NCBI GenBank assembly: GCA_934140285.1
Contig: CAKPBI010000014.1
Location: 1-41,565, forward strand
Length of the DNA stretch: 41,565 bases
Direction: 5' to 3'
Source of the DNA: an uncultured Bacilli bacterium
GTDB lineage: Bacteria; Bacillota_I; Bacilli_A; ML615J-28; CAG-313
Positions 1 through 8,947 of this stretch are shown piece by piece (the stretch's first letter is position 1; each line of letters starts with the position of its first letter). The notes under the pieces are model-generated. The model did not search any database and was not told where the DNA came from. It worked only from the letters and a program-made list of their open reading frames with translations. Made by a program: the position numbers and the translations under genes.

Positions 1-28
1 AGAAAAAAAGCAAGGTAAAACCTTACTA
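1..28 (-). terminator. possible terminator hairpin, - strand
   Basis: Read on the - strand, a 7-pair stem (one G-T pair) with a TTT loop is followed by seven T. It looks like an intrinsic terminator, but no - strand gene is visible between it and the nadD promoter. Its source transcript is unknown, and it may be chance or cut by the window edge. Confidence 0.3.
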
Positions 29-142
29 TTTATCAAATATAATTTTGAGTTTTAGCATATCACTGTCAAACTCAGGTCACCATTTTATTCTATGTTTTAT
101 CTGTTAATTTGGTATAGACTTTTGCCAACAAGACTTAATTAT

Positions 143-171
143 TTGAAATTTTATTTTTGTTGTGCTATAAT
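143..171 (+). promoter_or_regulatory. promoter of nadD-nadE
   Basis: A -35 TTGAAA (143-148) lies 17 bases before a -10 TATAAT (166-171), with TGC directly before the -10 (extended -10). Transcription should begin near 178, just before the nadD ribosome binding site. Confidence 0.85.
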
Positions 172-195
172 AGAAAACGAATTTTAGGTGAAAAT

Positions 196-837
196 ATGAA
201 TAGTAACAATCATTCTTTATTTCTTGAAGTAGAAGAACTAATTAAAAATAAACCACTAGCCTTTGGTGGTTCTTTTAACCCCCCAACAATTGCTCATCAA
301 AAGTTAATTGAGGTATTAATTAAATATGAACCATCTCAGATTATCTTAATTCCTAATGGTGATGACTATGAATTTGATAATATCGATAAAAACTTAGTCG
401 TCGTAGAAGATCGTATCAAGATGTGTGAACTTTTGTTTGTAGGTCTTAATTTTACGAATTTTGTGGTTAGCGATATTGAAACTAAGCATTTGTTTAAAGG
501 CACAATTAACTCTCTTCGTATGCTTAACCATCCAACTTTTGTTTTTGGTGAAGATTGTTTAATGTCCCTTTCAAGATGGAAAGAATATGAAAAGTTTGTT
601 GAAGAAAATACTTTTATTGTATTTACAAGAGGATCAAAGATAGAAGATTTAAAAAAATATATTTTACATGATGCTTTCTTAAAAAATTTTAGTCATCACT
701 TTGCTTTTTTAGATTTTGACATGCCTTTTGTTTCGTCTACTTTATTTAGAGAAACTCATGATAAAACGTTAGTTACTAAACCTATTTATCAATACATATT
801 AAATAAAAACTTATATGAGGTGAACAATGAACAATAA
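196..837 (+). CDS. nadD: nicotinate-nucleotide adenylyltransferase (NadD-like)
   Basis: Predicted to join nicotinate mononucleotide and ATP to form deamido-NAD, the step before NadE, in the cytosol. The 213-residue protein has the nucleotidyltransferase signature GGSFNPPTIAH at residues 24-34 (usual form GxFxPxHxGH; its second His is H34, while the first is Thr) and a C-terminal SSTLFR at 180-185, matching the ISSTxxR motif of the family. The ATG at 196 is chosen because AGGTG lies 6 bases upstream; an in-frame upstream ATG at 157 falls before the expected transcription start. About 20 residues precede the first strand, more than in typical NadD. The 3' end overlaps nadE by 11 bases, so the two are translationally linked. 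The family is clear; NMN versus NaMN preference cannot be read, though coupling to nadE favours NaMN. Confidence 0.8.
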   Translation: MNSNNHSLFLEVEELIKNKPLAFGGSFNPPTIAHQKLIEVLIKYEPSQIILIPNGDDYEFDNIDKNLVVVEDRIKMCELLFVGLNFTNFVVSDIETKHLFKGTINSLRMLNHPTFVFGEDCLMSLSRWKEYEKFVEENTFIVFTRGSKIEDLKKYILHDAFLKNFSHHFAFLDFDMPFVSSTLFRETHDKTLVTKPIYQYILNKNLYEVNNEQ

Positions 838-2662
838 CAATTATATCCGTATTTCAACTTGTATTCCAAAGGTATATCTTGGAAAACCTCTATTAAATGT
901 TGAAGAAATTATCAAACAAACTAAAGAAGTAGCCGATGCGAATATTGTTTTATTTCCCGAACTTTCAGTAACAGGATATAGTAATGGCGATTGGTTTTTA
1001 AATCGTGAATTACTTGATGAGGCTCATCTTGCGATGGAAAAACTACTTGCGACCTCAACTGATCAAATCTGGATTGTTGGTTCTATTCTAGAACATAATT
1101 CAAAACTTTATAATGCGGCTTACGTTATTAGTAATAAGAGAATCTTAGGGGCAGTACCTAAAATGCATTTACCATCATATCGTGAATTCTTTGAAAAACG
1201 TATCTTTAGTGATGGCTTAGAGTTTTATAAAGAAACTACAACTGTGACTATGTATGGTCAAACCTTTAAGTTTGGGGAAATGCTTTTTGTTAGTGATGAT
1301 GTTTCCTTTGGAATTGAGATTTGTGAGGACTTATGGCAAAACTATGCTCCCCATGTTGATTTATACAGTGAAGGTGCCCACCTAGTCTTTAATCTTAGTA
1401 CAAGTACTTACCAGGCTTTCAAAAAAGAAAGAAGAGAAAACTTATGTAATAATGCTTCCTATCTTGGTAATGGAGCCTACATCTATGTTTCTTCGGGGGT
1501 AAGTGAAACCTCAAGTGATGTTTTATGTAGTGGTCATACGGTAATATCAGAACTTGGTGATACGCTTTATTCATATGAGGCATTAGACAATGATGAAAAT
1601 ATTGTCACTAAAGACATTGACATTGAAAAGATTTTGTATCAACGTTATATGTTAAATAATCAAATCGTTAATCACCATAAAGAAATAGTTAAAGTTCCCT
1701 TTCGTCTTAATAAAAAAAAAGTAGATGATATTAAAAGAGACATTAATACTTTTCCCTTTAGTTTAGTTACCGATGAAAGAAAACAAGAAGTCATCGATGT
1801 GCTTGCGGCAGCGTTAAACCATCGTCTAAGTCATATCGGTATAAATAAGATTGTCCTTGGCGTTAGTGGTGGTCTTGATTCAACCCTTGCCCTTCTAGTG
1901 ATTAACTATTGCTTTGAAAAATATCACTATGATAAAAAAGGTATTATCGCGATAACGATGCCGGGACTTGGAACAGGACATAAATCTAAAAATAATGCTT
2001 ATGGTTTAAGTGAAGCCTTAGGAATCAATTTAAAGGAAATCAATATTGAAGAAGAAGTCCTACATCATTTTAATCTAATTGGTAAAGATGATGATAAGAA
2101 AGATGTAACTTACGAAAATATTCAAGCAAGATATCGTACTTTATGTTTAATGGATATTGCTAATAAAGAAAATGCCATTGTATGTGGTACTGGTGATATG
2201 AGTGAGATTGCTCTTGGTTGGAGTACTTTCAATGGAGACCAAATGTCAATGTACAACCTAAATGGAGGTCTACCAAAAACAACCATTCGTGAGCTTGTTA
2301 CCTACTTTAAGAAAGTCTACCCTCAGGCTGGTTCTAGCCTTCAAGGGGTAATCGATTTACCGATTTCGCCAGAACTTACTTCATCTAGTCAGTTGACTGA
2401 AGATATTATTGGTAAATATGAAATTAATGATTTTATTATGTATCATATCTTTATATGTGGAGCCTCACAAAAAAGAGTAGTTGGCTTACTTAAAGCTGGC
2501 TTTAATTTAAGTGATGAAGAAGCAACCTTATATTATAATAACTTTATGAAACGTTTTAAACGTAATCAATTTAAACGCTTAACAGGGCCTGAAAGTGTCA
2601 AGATTTTCTCTTTCTCATTTTCTGCTCGTTCTGACCTTCATTTCCCTGGTGATATGAAGTAA
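827..2662 (+). CDS. nadE: glutamine-dependent NAD+ synthetase
   Basis: Makes NAD from deamido-NAD, ATP and glutamine. The 611-residue protein has two domains. An N-terminal nitrilase-type glutaminase (about 1-270) carries the Glu-Lys-Cys triad: E45 in LFPELSVTGY, K112 in VPKMHLPSYREFF and C166 in GIEICEDLW. A C-terminal ATP-pyrophosphatase synthetase domain has the P-loop SGGLDS at 347-352. The length suits the two-domain form that takes ammonia from glutamine rather than the short ammonia-dependent form. GAGGTGA precedes the ATG, and the start lies inside the end of nadD. No terminator is seen after it; transcription may run into the valS leader. Confidence 0.95.
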   Translation: MNNNNYIRISTCIPKVYLGKPLLNVEEIIKQTKEVADANIVLFPELSVTGYSNGDWFLNRELLDEAHLAMEKLLATSTDQIWIVGSILEHNSKLYNAAYVISNKRILGAVPKMHLPSYREFFEKRIFSDGLEFYKETTTVTMYGQTFKFGEMLFVSDDVSFGIEICEDLWQNYAPHVDLYSEGAHLVFNLSTSTYQAFKKERRENLCNNASYLGNGAYIYVSSGVSETSSDVLCSGHTVISELGDTLYSYEALDNDENIVTKDIDIEKILYQRYMLNNQIVNHHKEIVKVPFRLNKKKVDDIKRDINTFPFSLVTDERKQEVIDVLAAALNHRLSHIGINKIVLGVSGGLDSTLALLVINYCFEKYHYDKKGIIAITMPGLGTGHKSKNNAYGLSEALGINLKEINIEEEVLHHFNLIGKDDDKKDVTYENIQARYRTLCLMDIANKENAIVCGTGDMSEIALGWSTFNGDQMSMYNLNGGLPKTTIRELVTYFKKVYPQAGSSLQGVIDLPISPELTSSSQLTEDIIGKYEINDFIMYHIFICGASQKRVVGLLKAGFNLSDEEATLYYNNFMKRFKRNQFKRLTGPESVKIFSFSFSARSDLHFPGDMK

Positions 2663-2676
2663 TTAAGGCAATTATA

Positions 2677-2705
2677 TTGAAAAGTTAAAATTAATTTGCT
2701 ATAAT
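2677..2705 (+). promoter_or_regulatory. promoter of T-box-valS-folC
   Basis: TTGAAA (2677-2682), 17 bases, then TATAAT (2700-2705) with TGC before the -10. It is laid out exactly like the nadD promoter and lies just ahead of the T-box leader. Confidence 0.85.
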
Positions 2706-2712
2706 TTTTATA

Positions 2713-2983
2713 CATTATTTAAATTCCGTGAATAAGAGGAGTAAAAAACTAAATTGTTTTTAGAGAGATGTTGTTTGGTGGAAAACATTAACAAAAGTTT
2801 TTGAAGGTAGCTTAGGAGAAGAAGACTTGAAAAAGTTTGAAAAAAAGATTTAGAGTTTTCCGTAGATGCAACTACGTTATCAAACATACAAGTGATTAGG
2901 CTTTTATTAATAAATGCCTAATAACAAAGGTGGTACCACGGGTATATCAGCTCGTCCTTTATTTGAAGGATGGGCTTTTTTAT
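2713..2983 (+). ncRNA. T-box riboswitch, tRNA-Val responsive
   Basis: A T-box leader reads uncharged tRNA and lets transcription pass when it is bound. Visible parts are an AGAGAG-type element near 2762, a conserved T-box core around TGGTACCACG (2931-2940), and a terminator. The terminator is a 10-pair stem with arms 2950-2959 and 2966-2975 and a T-run. The TGGT at 2931-2934 would pair with the ACCA end of tRNA-Val (discriminator A). A GTA triplet at 2807-2809, in the right part of stem I, is the likely valine specifier codon. The gene behind it is valS, which fits. The exact specifier position is inferred without a folded model. Confidence 0.92.
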
Positions 2984-3014
2984 TTTATTTTTAATTAATT
3001 AAAGAGGTGAAAGA

Positions 3015-5630
3015 ATGCAAAGAAAAAATGAACTAATGGAACCTAAGTATAATCATTTAGAAGTTGAAAAAGGAAAGTATGAATATTGGCTAAAAGAAGG
3101 CTTCTTTACAAGTGGTGATAACTCTAAAATTCCTTATACAATCGTTATTCCTCCCCCAAATGTAACGGGAAAACTACATTTAGGTCACGCTTGGGATACA
3201 ACTCTTCAAGATATTTTAATCAGACGTAAGAGAATGCAAGGATATGATGCCTTATGGCTACCAGGTATGGACCATGCGGGGATCGCAACTCAAGCTAAGG
3301 TTGATGCTAAACTAAAAAGCCAAGGTATTAGCCGTTTTGATATCGGTCGTGAAGCTTTCTTAAAGGTAGCATGGGAATGGAAAAAAGAATATGCAGAGTA
3401 CATTCATAAACAATGGGCTGCCCTTGGTCTTTCCGTTGACTACTCGAAAGAACGTTTTACCTTAGATGAAGGTCTTCAAAAAGCTGTAAGTTATGTCTTT
3501 ATTAAACTATATGATGAAGGCTTAATTTATCGTGGAGAAAGAATTATTAACTGGGATGTTGAGGCGAAAACCGCATTATCAAATATTGAAGTTGAGTATA
3601 AAGATATTGAAGGAGCTTTCTACCATTTCTTATATCCGTTAGAAGATGGCAGTGGAAGTTTAGAGATTGCGACAACAAGACCTGAAACAATGTTTGGTGA
3701 TACGGCTATTATGGTTCATCCTGATGATGAAAGATATCAAAAATACATCAACAAGAAAGTTTATATTCCAGGCACTACAAGATTAATACCAGTAATCAGT
3801 GATAACTATGTTGACCGTGAATTTGGAACGGGAGTTGTAAAAGTAACTCCTGCGCATGACCCTAATGACTTTGAAGTAGGTAATCGTCATAATTTACCAC
3901 GTTTAATTTGTATGAATGAAGATGGAACGATGAATGCTCTAGCTTTAGAGTTTGAAGGACTTGACCGTTTTGAATGTCGCAAGCAACTAGTTAAGAAACT
4001 TACTGAGATGGGACTTTGTCCAAAAATTGAAAAAATGATTCACTCCGTTGGTCACTCTGAAAGAACAGGAGTAATCGTTGAGCCACGTCTTTCTAAACAA
4101 TGGTTTGTAAAGATGGACAAACTTGCGGAAGGAGTTCGTGAAATGCAAAATAGCGATGAACCTATTGAGTTTGTACCTGCTAGATTTAATAAGACTCTTC
4201 TTGGTTGGATGGATCCAGATAGTATTCAAGATTGGTGTATTTCTCGTCAATTATGGTGGGGACATCGTATTCCTGCCTACTATAAAGGTGATGAAGTTTA
4301 TGTAGGACTTGAAAAACCTGGTGATGACTGGCATCAAGATGAAGATGTTCTTGATACTTGGTTCTCCAGTGGCCTTTGGCCTTTCTCAACTCTAGGTTGG
4401 CCAGAAGAAACAAGTGATTTAAAACGTTACTTCCCAACTGATTGTTTAGTAACGGGTTATGATATTATATTCTTCTGGGTTGCTCGTATGGCCCTTCAAT
4501 CAAAACATTTCTTAAATAAACGACCATTTAAAAAATGCTTTATTCATGGTTTAATTCGTGATGAACAAGGTCGAAAGATGAGTAAGTCACTAGGAAATGG
4601 TGTTGACCCATTTGATTTGATTGATAAGTATGGTTGTGATGCAATGCGTTATTTCCTAACAACTAACGCAACTCCTGGTCAAGATTTACGTTATTCAGAT
4701 GAAAAGATGGCATCATCTTGGAATTATATTAATAAAATTTGGAATATTTCTCGTTTTATTCAAATGAATTTAAATAATACAGGTTACAATGATGAACCAA
4801 TTGATTATGATCATTTACAAGTTATTGATAAATGGATCTTAAATCGTAAAGAAAATTTAATAAAAGAAGTCAATACTTTATATGATAACTTTGAACTAGG
4901 TGAAGTCGCAAAAGCTATTTATAACTTTACATGGGATGATCTTGCAAGTTGGTACCTAGAACTTACGAAGGTTACTTTCCAAAATGGAAGTCAAAAAGAA
5001 AAAATTAATACATGTGCTGTATTAAAAGATGTTTTAATTGATGTCATTAAATTATTACATCCATTTATGCCGTTTGTAACCGAAGAAATCTACCAACATT
5101 TTGTTGATGGTTCAATTATGGTTAGTGATTGGCCAAAAGAAACATCTAAAACTAATAAGAATGATAGCTTATATATGAGCGATTTAATTGATATTATTAG
5201 CGCAGTACGAAATGTTCGAAGTGAAAAGAACGTTCCTATGAGTAAACCAATTACGATTAAACTTGAAACCAAGAATGAAGAATTAGGAACTTTCTTAAAA
5301 GAAATGGAAGCATACTTAAAGAAATTCTGTAATCCTGATACCCTTGAGATTAAAAGGGATGTTGAAAGTGATGATGCGAGCGTAACTGTTTTAAGTAATG
5401 TTAAGGTTATTATTCCAATGAAAGAATTAATTGATACCGAAAAAGAAAAAGAAAGATTGGAAAACTTAAAAGTTAAACTAACTGCTGAGGTTGAACGTTG
5501 TAATAAGATGTTAAACAATCCAAACTTTGTATCTAAAGCACCTCAACAAAAGATTGAGGCAGAAAAAGCAAAACTTAATGATTACATGAAACAATTAGAA
5601 GAAGTAACCAAACTTCTAGAAAGATTATAA
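3015..5630 (+). CDS. valS: valyl-tRNA synthetase
   Basis: Charges tRNA-Val with valine (class I synthetase). The 871-residue length is normal for Bacillota ValS. The HIGH-type motif is HLGH at residues 55-58 after PPPNVTG, and KMSKS is at 521-525. Between them is the CP1 editing domain with TTRPETMFGD. A C-terminal anticodon-binding region is followed by a Lys/Glu-rich coiled-coil arm (about 800-871) typical of ValS. The start at 3015 has AGAGGTG upstream; a second Met at residue 8 is possible. It is regulated by the T-box before it and continues directly into folC (1 base between stop and start). Confidence 0.97.
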   Translation: MQRKNELMEPKYNHLEVEKGKYEYWLKEGFFTSGDNSKIPYTIVIPPPNVTGKLHLGHAWDTTLQDILIRRKRMQGYDALWLPGMDHAGIATQAKVDAKLKSQGISRFDIGREAFLKVAWEWKKEYAEYIHKQWAALGLSVDYSKERFTLDEGLQKAVSYVFIKLYDEGLIYRGERIINWDVEAKTALSNIEVEYKDIEGAFYHFLYPLEDGSGSLEIATTRPETMFGDTAIMVHPDDERYQKYINKKVYIPGTTRLIPVISDNYVDREFGTGVVKVTPAHDPNDFEVGNRHNLPRLICMNEDGTMNALALEFEGLDRFECRKQLVKKLTEMGLCPKIEKMIHSVGHSERTGVIVEPRLSKQWFVKMDKLAEGVREMQNSDEPIEFVPARFNKTLLGWMDPDSIQDWCISRQLWWGHRIPAYYKGDEVYVGLEKPGDDWHQDEDVLDTWFSSGLWPFSTLGWPEETSDLKRYFPTDCLVTGYDIIFFWVARMALQSKHFLNKRPFKKCFIHGLIRDEQGRKMSKSLGNGVDPFDLIDKYGCDAMRYFLTTNATPGQDLRYSDEKMASSWNYINKIWNISRFIQMNLNNTGYNDEPIDYDHLQVIDKWILNRKENLIKEVNTLYDNFELGEVAKAIYNFTWDDLASWYLELTKVTFQNGSQKEKINTCAVLKDVLIDVIKLLHPFMPFVTEEIYQHFVDGSIMVSDWPKETSKTNKNDSLYMSDLIDIISAVRNVRSEKNVPMSKPITIKLETKNEELGTFLKEMEAYLKKFCNPDTLEIKRDVESDDASVTVLSNVKVIIPMKELIDTEKEKERLENLKVKLTAEVERCNKMLNNPNFVSKAPQQKIEAEKAKLNDYMKQLEEVTKLLERL

Positions 5631-5631
5631 A

Positions 5632-6945
5632 ATGGAAAAGTTTACAAATATTTTAGATTTTATATCTTGGGTAGAAAAACAAAGAAGATTTACTGAGAAA
5701 ACATCTTTGGATAGAATTAACTATTATGCATCTTTATTTGACCACCCGGAGTCAACCCTTAGAATTATTCATATAACCGGAACTAATGGTAAAGGAAGTA
5801 CGGTTGCGGGAATCAGGGCTATCCTCATGGAAGCAGGATTTAATGTAGCCACTTTTACCTCCCCTTATATTACCGTTTTTAATGAGCGTATTGAATATAA
5901 TGGTGTAAACATCAGTGATAATGATTTACTTAAATATGGTAATATGATAATTAATAAGTATGACAAAATAGTTAGTGATGGTTATGATACTCCAAGTTTC
6001 TTTGAATTTATTACCCTACTTGCTTTTTTGTACTTTCATGATTTACATGATTTAGATTTTACCATTTTAGAAGTTGGCATGGGAGGTAGACTTGATTCAA
6101 CTAATATTGTTAAAAGTGATGTTGCGGTCATATCCAATGTAGCATTAGAACATACTAAGATTTTAGGGGATACTTTAGAAAAAATTGCTATTGAAAAGTT
6201 AGGCATTGTTAAAAATGGTGAACCTTTAATTTGTGGAATCAAGGAAGAAAATATCCAAAATTTAGTCAAAAAAGTATGTCAAGAGCGAAATTCAAAACTT
6301 TATCTATCCACACCTAGAAAGGTTGAAATAAAAAAGATGGATATTTATGGATCTCATTTTGTGCTAGAAGGCTTTGAGGATGGTCTTTATATCAACTTAC
6401 CAGGATTCCATCAAATAGATAATGCGAAGGTCATTGTAACAACTATTGAAGTTTTAAATGATTTATACCATGGATTAATCTCTGGTTTTCCAATATCTAA
6501 AGATCAAATAAAATTAGGCTTATCTAAAATCATCTGGCCAGGACGTCTAGAAATTTTAAAAGAAAATCCTTTAATTGTTACCGATGGTGCTCATAATAAT
6601 GATGGTATTACCCAAGTATGTAATTTCGTTAAATCCTTAGATTATGAGTACAAACGTGCGGTTGTATCAATCTCTAAAGATAAAACGTTAAACCAGATGG
6701 TCGCAATGCTTGATGATACTTTTGATGAAATAATCTTTACTAAATATGCTTATGCTAGAAGTAGTGATGAAGATATTTTATTTATGTTAAGTAACTGTAA
6801 AAATAAAATGATGATTCATGATGTTAAAGAAAGTCTTGATTATGTAATGAGTCATCAAGTTCCATTTACTATTTATTTAGGTAGTTTATATTTAGTAACC
6901 GATATTCGAAAACTCATTAAAGAAAATGAAAATGGAAATAGATAG
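5632..6945 (+). CDS. folC: folylpolyglutamate synthase (FolC)
   Basis: Adds glutamate to folates, and in many bacteria also to dihydropteroate; ATP-dependent, cytosolic. The 437-residue Mur-ligase-fold protein has the P-loop GTNGKGS at residues 50-56 and the family segment LEVGMGGRLDSTNIV, with a substrate/metal region around TDGAHNNDGI. The gene begins one base after the valS stop and lacks a strong ribosome binding site, so it is probably translationally coupled and falls under the same T-box. valS-folC adjacency is conserved in Bacillus-type genomes. A terminator overlaps the stop codon. Confidence 0.94.
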   Translation: MEKFTNILDFISWVEKQRRFTEKTSLDRINYYASLFDHPESTLRIIHITGTNGKGSTVAGIRAILMEAGFNVATFTSPYITVFNERIEYNGVNISDNDLLKYGNMIINKYDKIVSDGYDTPSFFEFITLLAFLYFHDLHDLDFTILEVGMGGRLDSTNIVKSDVAVISNVALEHTKILGDTLEKIAIEKLGIVKNGEPLICGIKEENIQNLVKKVCQERNSKLYLSTPRKVEIKKMDIYGSHFVLEGFEDGLYINLPGFHQIDNAKVIVTTIEVLNDLYHGLISGFPISKDQIKLGLSKIIWPGRLEILKENPLIVTDGAHNNDGITQVCNFVKSLDYEYKRAVVSISKDKTLNQMVAMLDDTFDEIIFTKYAYARSSDEDILFMLSNCKNKMMIHDVKESLDYVMSHQVPFTIYLGSLYLVTDIRKLIKENENGNR

Positions 6946-6969
6946 AATCTTAGGGTTCTATCTTTTTTT
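6941..6969 (+). terminator. terminator after folC
   Basis: GATAGAA (6941-6947) pairs with TTCTATC (6956-6962), followed by seven T. The left arm contains the folC stop codon. Confidence 0.85.
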
Positions 6970-7002
6970 AGGTAATTAATCGTAATATTAAGTGGTGATA
7001 AA

Positions 7003-7680
7003 ATGTTAAAAGAAATTCCAATATTTGAAAGACCTCGTGAAAAAGCCCTTAAGTATGGTATTAAATCTTTAAGTAATCTTGAATTGTTAGAAATTATTTT
7101 AAGAACCGGTTCAAAAGATAAAAGTGTAGTGGGACTTTCACAATCAATCTTAAGTAATGTTGAATCATTAGCTGATTTTAAAGAAATGACCATTAATGAA
7201 TTGTTAGAGTTTAAAGGCATTGGCGTTACTAAAGCTATTACCATTTTAGCCTGTGTGGAGTTTGGTGAAAGAATTTGTAATGAAAGAAAAGAAGATGTTA
7301 GTTTTATTTCTTCCGAAGATGTTTATAAATATATGAAAAACAAATTCATTGGTTTAAAAGAAGAAAATCTTTATGTGATTTATTTAAATGCAAAAGGAAG
7401 CTTAATTTCGGTAAAATTAATGTCTAGTGGTGGGGGTAATTCAACCTTGTTTGATGGAAGATTAATTCTTAAGTGGGCGTTTAAACTTTCAGCTTATGCT
7501 TTTATCTTGGTTCATAATCATCCAAGTGGGGATGAAACTCCAAGTATGGCTGATATCAAATATACCAAACAAATCATAGAACTTGCTAGAGTAAATGGTT
7601 TTTTAGTCCTTGATCATATAATTATTGGTGATAGTTACTTTAGTATGAAAAGAGATGGAAAACTTAGTAATTTGTTCTAA
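7003..7680 (+). CDS. radC: RadC/JAB-domain protein
   Basis: The 225-residue protein has the usual RadC layout: an N-terminal helix-hairpin-helix region (about 15-100, including LLEFKGIGVTKA) and a C-terminal MPN/JAB domain with the metal-site motif HNHPSGD at residues 171-177 and a further Asp at 184. The family was once linked to DNA repair, but the biochemical role is unsettled; metal-dependent protease-like chemistry is suggested by the fold. GGTGAT precedes the ATG. In B. subtilis radC also lies between folC and spoIVF, which supports a shared ancestral gene order. No clear promoter was found in the 33 bases between the folC terminator and the start. Confidence 0.92.
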   Translation: MLKEIPIFERPREKALKYGIKSLSNLELLEIILRTGSKDKSVVGLSQSILSNVESLADFKEMTINELLEFKGIGVTKAITILACVEFGERICNERKEDVSFISSEDVYKYMKNKFIGLKEENLYVIYLNAKGSLISVKLMSSGGGNSTLFDGRLILKWAFKLSAYAFILVHNHPSGDETPSMADIKYTKQIIELARVNGFLVLDHIIIGDSYFSMKRDGKLSNLF

Positions 7681-7725
7681 GTAGCAATCTTTTAACATAT
7701 GATATTATGATATAAGGGTGATATT

Positions 7726-8325
7726 ATGGAGTTAGAGGTAAAAAGAAAACTAACAACCAAAGAAACAAGCAAAGAAGATACAGTAAAAAAGAATAAGAAG
7801 TTACGATATATTGATCGTTTATTTAAACGTATTTTTTTAAGTTCTTTACTTTTATTATTATTAGTTATATCTGATAAGTATGTAAAGATAAGAAGTGTTA
7901 TTAATCATAATTTTAACTTTTTAAAATTGACTAATATTTTAGTTGGTAAAACCGATTTAGTTAATTTTAAAGATTTAGATGTTTTAGTCTATAAAAAAGA
8001 AACTTACGACATCGTAACTTTTGATGGTAAATATAATGTGGTTGAAAATATTGGCACTGATGGAGTTGTCGCACTTACTTCGGGAGTTGTAATCAAAACC
8101 GAAAAAATTGACAATTATTATAATTTATATATTCAAGGTATTGATGGATTAGTTTATGGCTATCTGCATTTAGAAAGTATTGATTTTCATATTTATGATT
8201 ATGTTTCATCAAACACAATCATTGGGAAAGCATCTTATGATAAAGAATCAACCTCATTTAAGTTTAAATTAACCATTGATGATAATGGTACCTACTATGA
8301 TTACTATCAAAAAGCTGAAGATTAG
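7726..8325 (+). CDS. spoIVFA: SpoIVFA-like membrane protein with inactive M23 fold
   Basis: The 199-residue protein has a charged Lys-rich N-terminus (1-35), one membrane helix rich in Leu (about 36-50), and an outside domain whose last 90 residues resemble the M23/LytM fold (segment DGVVALTSGVVIKTEKI, then GLVYGYLHLESI and SSNTIIGKA). The HxxxxD metal motif of active M23 peptidases is absent. This is the layout of SpoIVFA, which holds and inhibits the SpoIVFB protease in the outer forespore membrane. The assignment rests on fold plus context: radC upstream, an M50 protease overlapping downstream and the rplU cluster beyond, as in B. subtilis. GGTGAT precedes the ATG. Confidence 0.7.
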   Translation: MELEVKRKLTTKETSKEDTVKKNKKLRYIDRLFKRIFLSSLLLLLLVISDKYVKIRSVINHNFNFLKLTNILVGKTDLVNFKDLDVLVYKKETYDIVTFDGKYNVVENIGTDGVVALTSGVVIKTEKIDNYYNLYIQGIDGLVYGYLHLESIDFHIYDYVSSNTIIGKASYDKESTSFKFKLTIDDNGTYYDYYQKAED

Positions 8326-8915
8326 TTATTTTTTGATTTTACTTTTTGTTCTTTGTGGCTTTACCGGAGAACTAAAAACCTTTTTAGGAATTCTTTTGGT
8401 TTTACTTCTCCATGAAGGCGGTCATATCTTTTTTATAAAGTTATTTAAAGGAGATATTAAGATGATTTCTCTTAATTTAGTAGGTGGATTAATGGATGTA
8501 AATTTAGATAATCTACCTAAAATTAAGCGAATTATCGTCTATCTTAGGTGGTGTATTAAGTAATCTTTTAGTTTTAGGTTTTATCTTATTTTTTAACATA
8601 CAAATTAAACAACTAAGAATCTTTAATAATCTAATGATTATCTTTAATCTTTTACCTATCTTTCCCCTTGATGGATTTCAAATATTAAGGGAAATTCTTA
8701 CCATCATCTATGATGAAAGCTACTCTTTAGATTTATTAAAATATCTAAATATCTTTATGCTTGTGGTTTTGTCTATTACATGTTATATCTATAAGAGTCT
8801 AGGCCTAGTAATTTTAACCATCTTTTTGAGTATTAAGTTTAAAGATTTAATGAAAACTATAAAGTATAAAAAATTAAAATCACAAATTTATTGGACTAAT
8901 TACTTTAAATATTGA
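8297..8915 (+). CDS. spoIVFB: SpoIVFB-like M50 site-2 protease, +1 frameshifted
   Basis: An intramembrane zinc metalloprotease; the known family member cleaves pro-sigma-K in the mother cell during sporulation. The first frame has the zinc motif HEGGH (about residues 39-43 from 8297) and runs to a stop at 8561. The conserved second half (GGVLSNLL, then NLLPIFPLDGFQ with the third metal ligand Asp) lies in the next frame and ends with TGA at 8915. Moving +1 at CTT AGG (8543-8548) rejoins YLGGVLSNLL exactly where the family has its GP..N motif, giving about 205 residues with several membrane helices. It is either a decaying gene, a sequence error or a recoded gene. The start is uncertain: ATG 8276 or 8297, both inside the end of spoIVFA. 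Confidence 0.72.
8543..8549 (+). other. possible +1 recoding heptamer CTT-AGG-T
   Basis: This seven-base site occupies the exact point where the two spoIVFB frames must be joined. It matches six of seven bases of the yeast Ty1 +1 frameshift site (CUU AGG C), and the outcome Leu-Gly is the same. No Shine-Dalgarno-like stimulator of the prfB type is seen just upstream. Use by a bacterial ribosome is a hypothesis. Confidence 0.3.
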
Positions 8916-8932
8916 TTAAATTATTGTATAAT
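8904..8932 (+). promoter_or_regulatory. promoter of the BspA-like gene
   Basis: TTTAAA (8904-8909), 17 bases, then TATAAT (8927-8932). The -35 lies inside the last codons of spoIVFB. Confidence 0.7.
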
Positions 8933-8947
8933 GTAGATGGTGATAAT

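Noticed and set aside
5090..5518. 142-codon - strand frame inside valS
   Set aside because: Shadow of the valS coding region on the opposite strand with low-complexity Ser/Phe-rich content and no signals.
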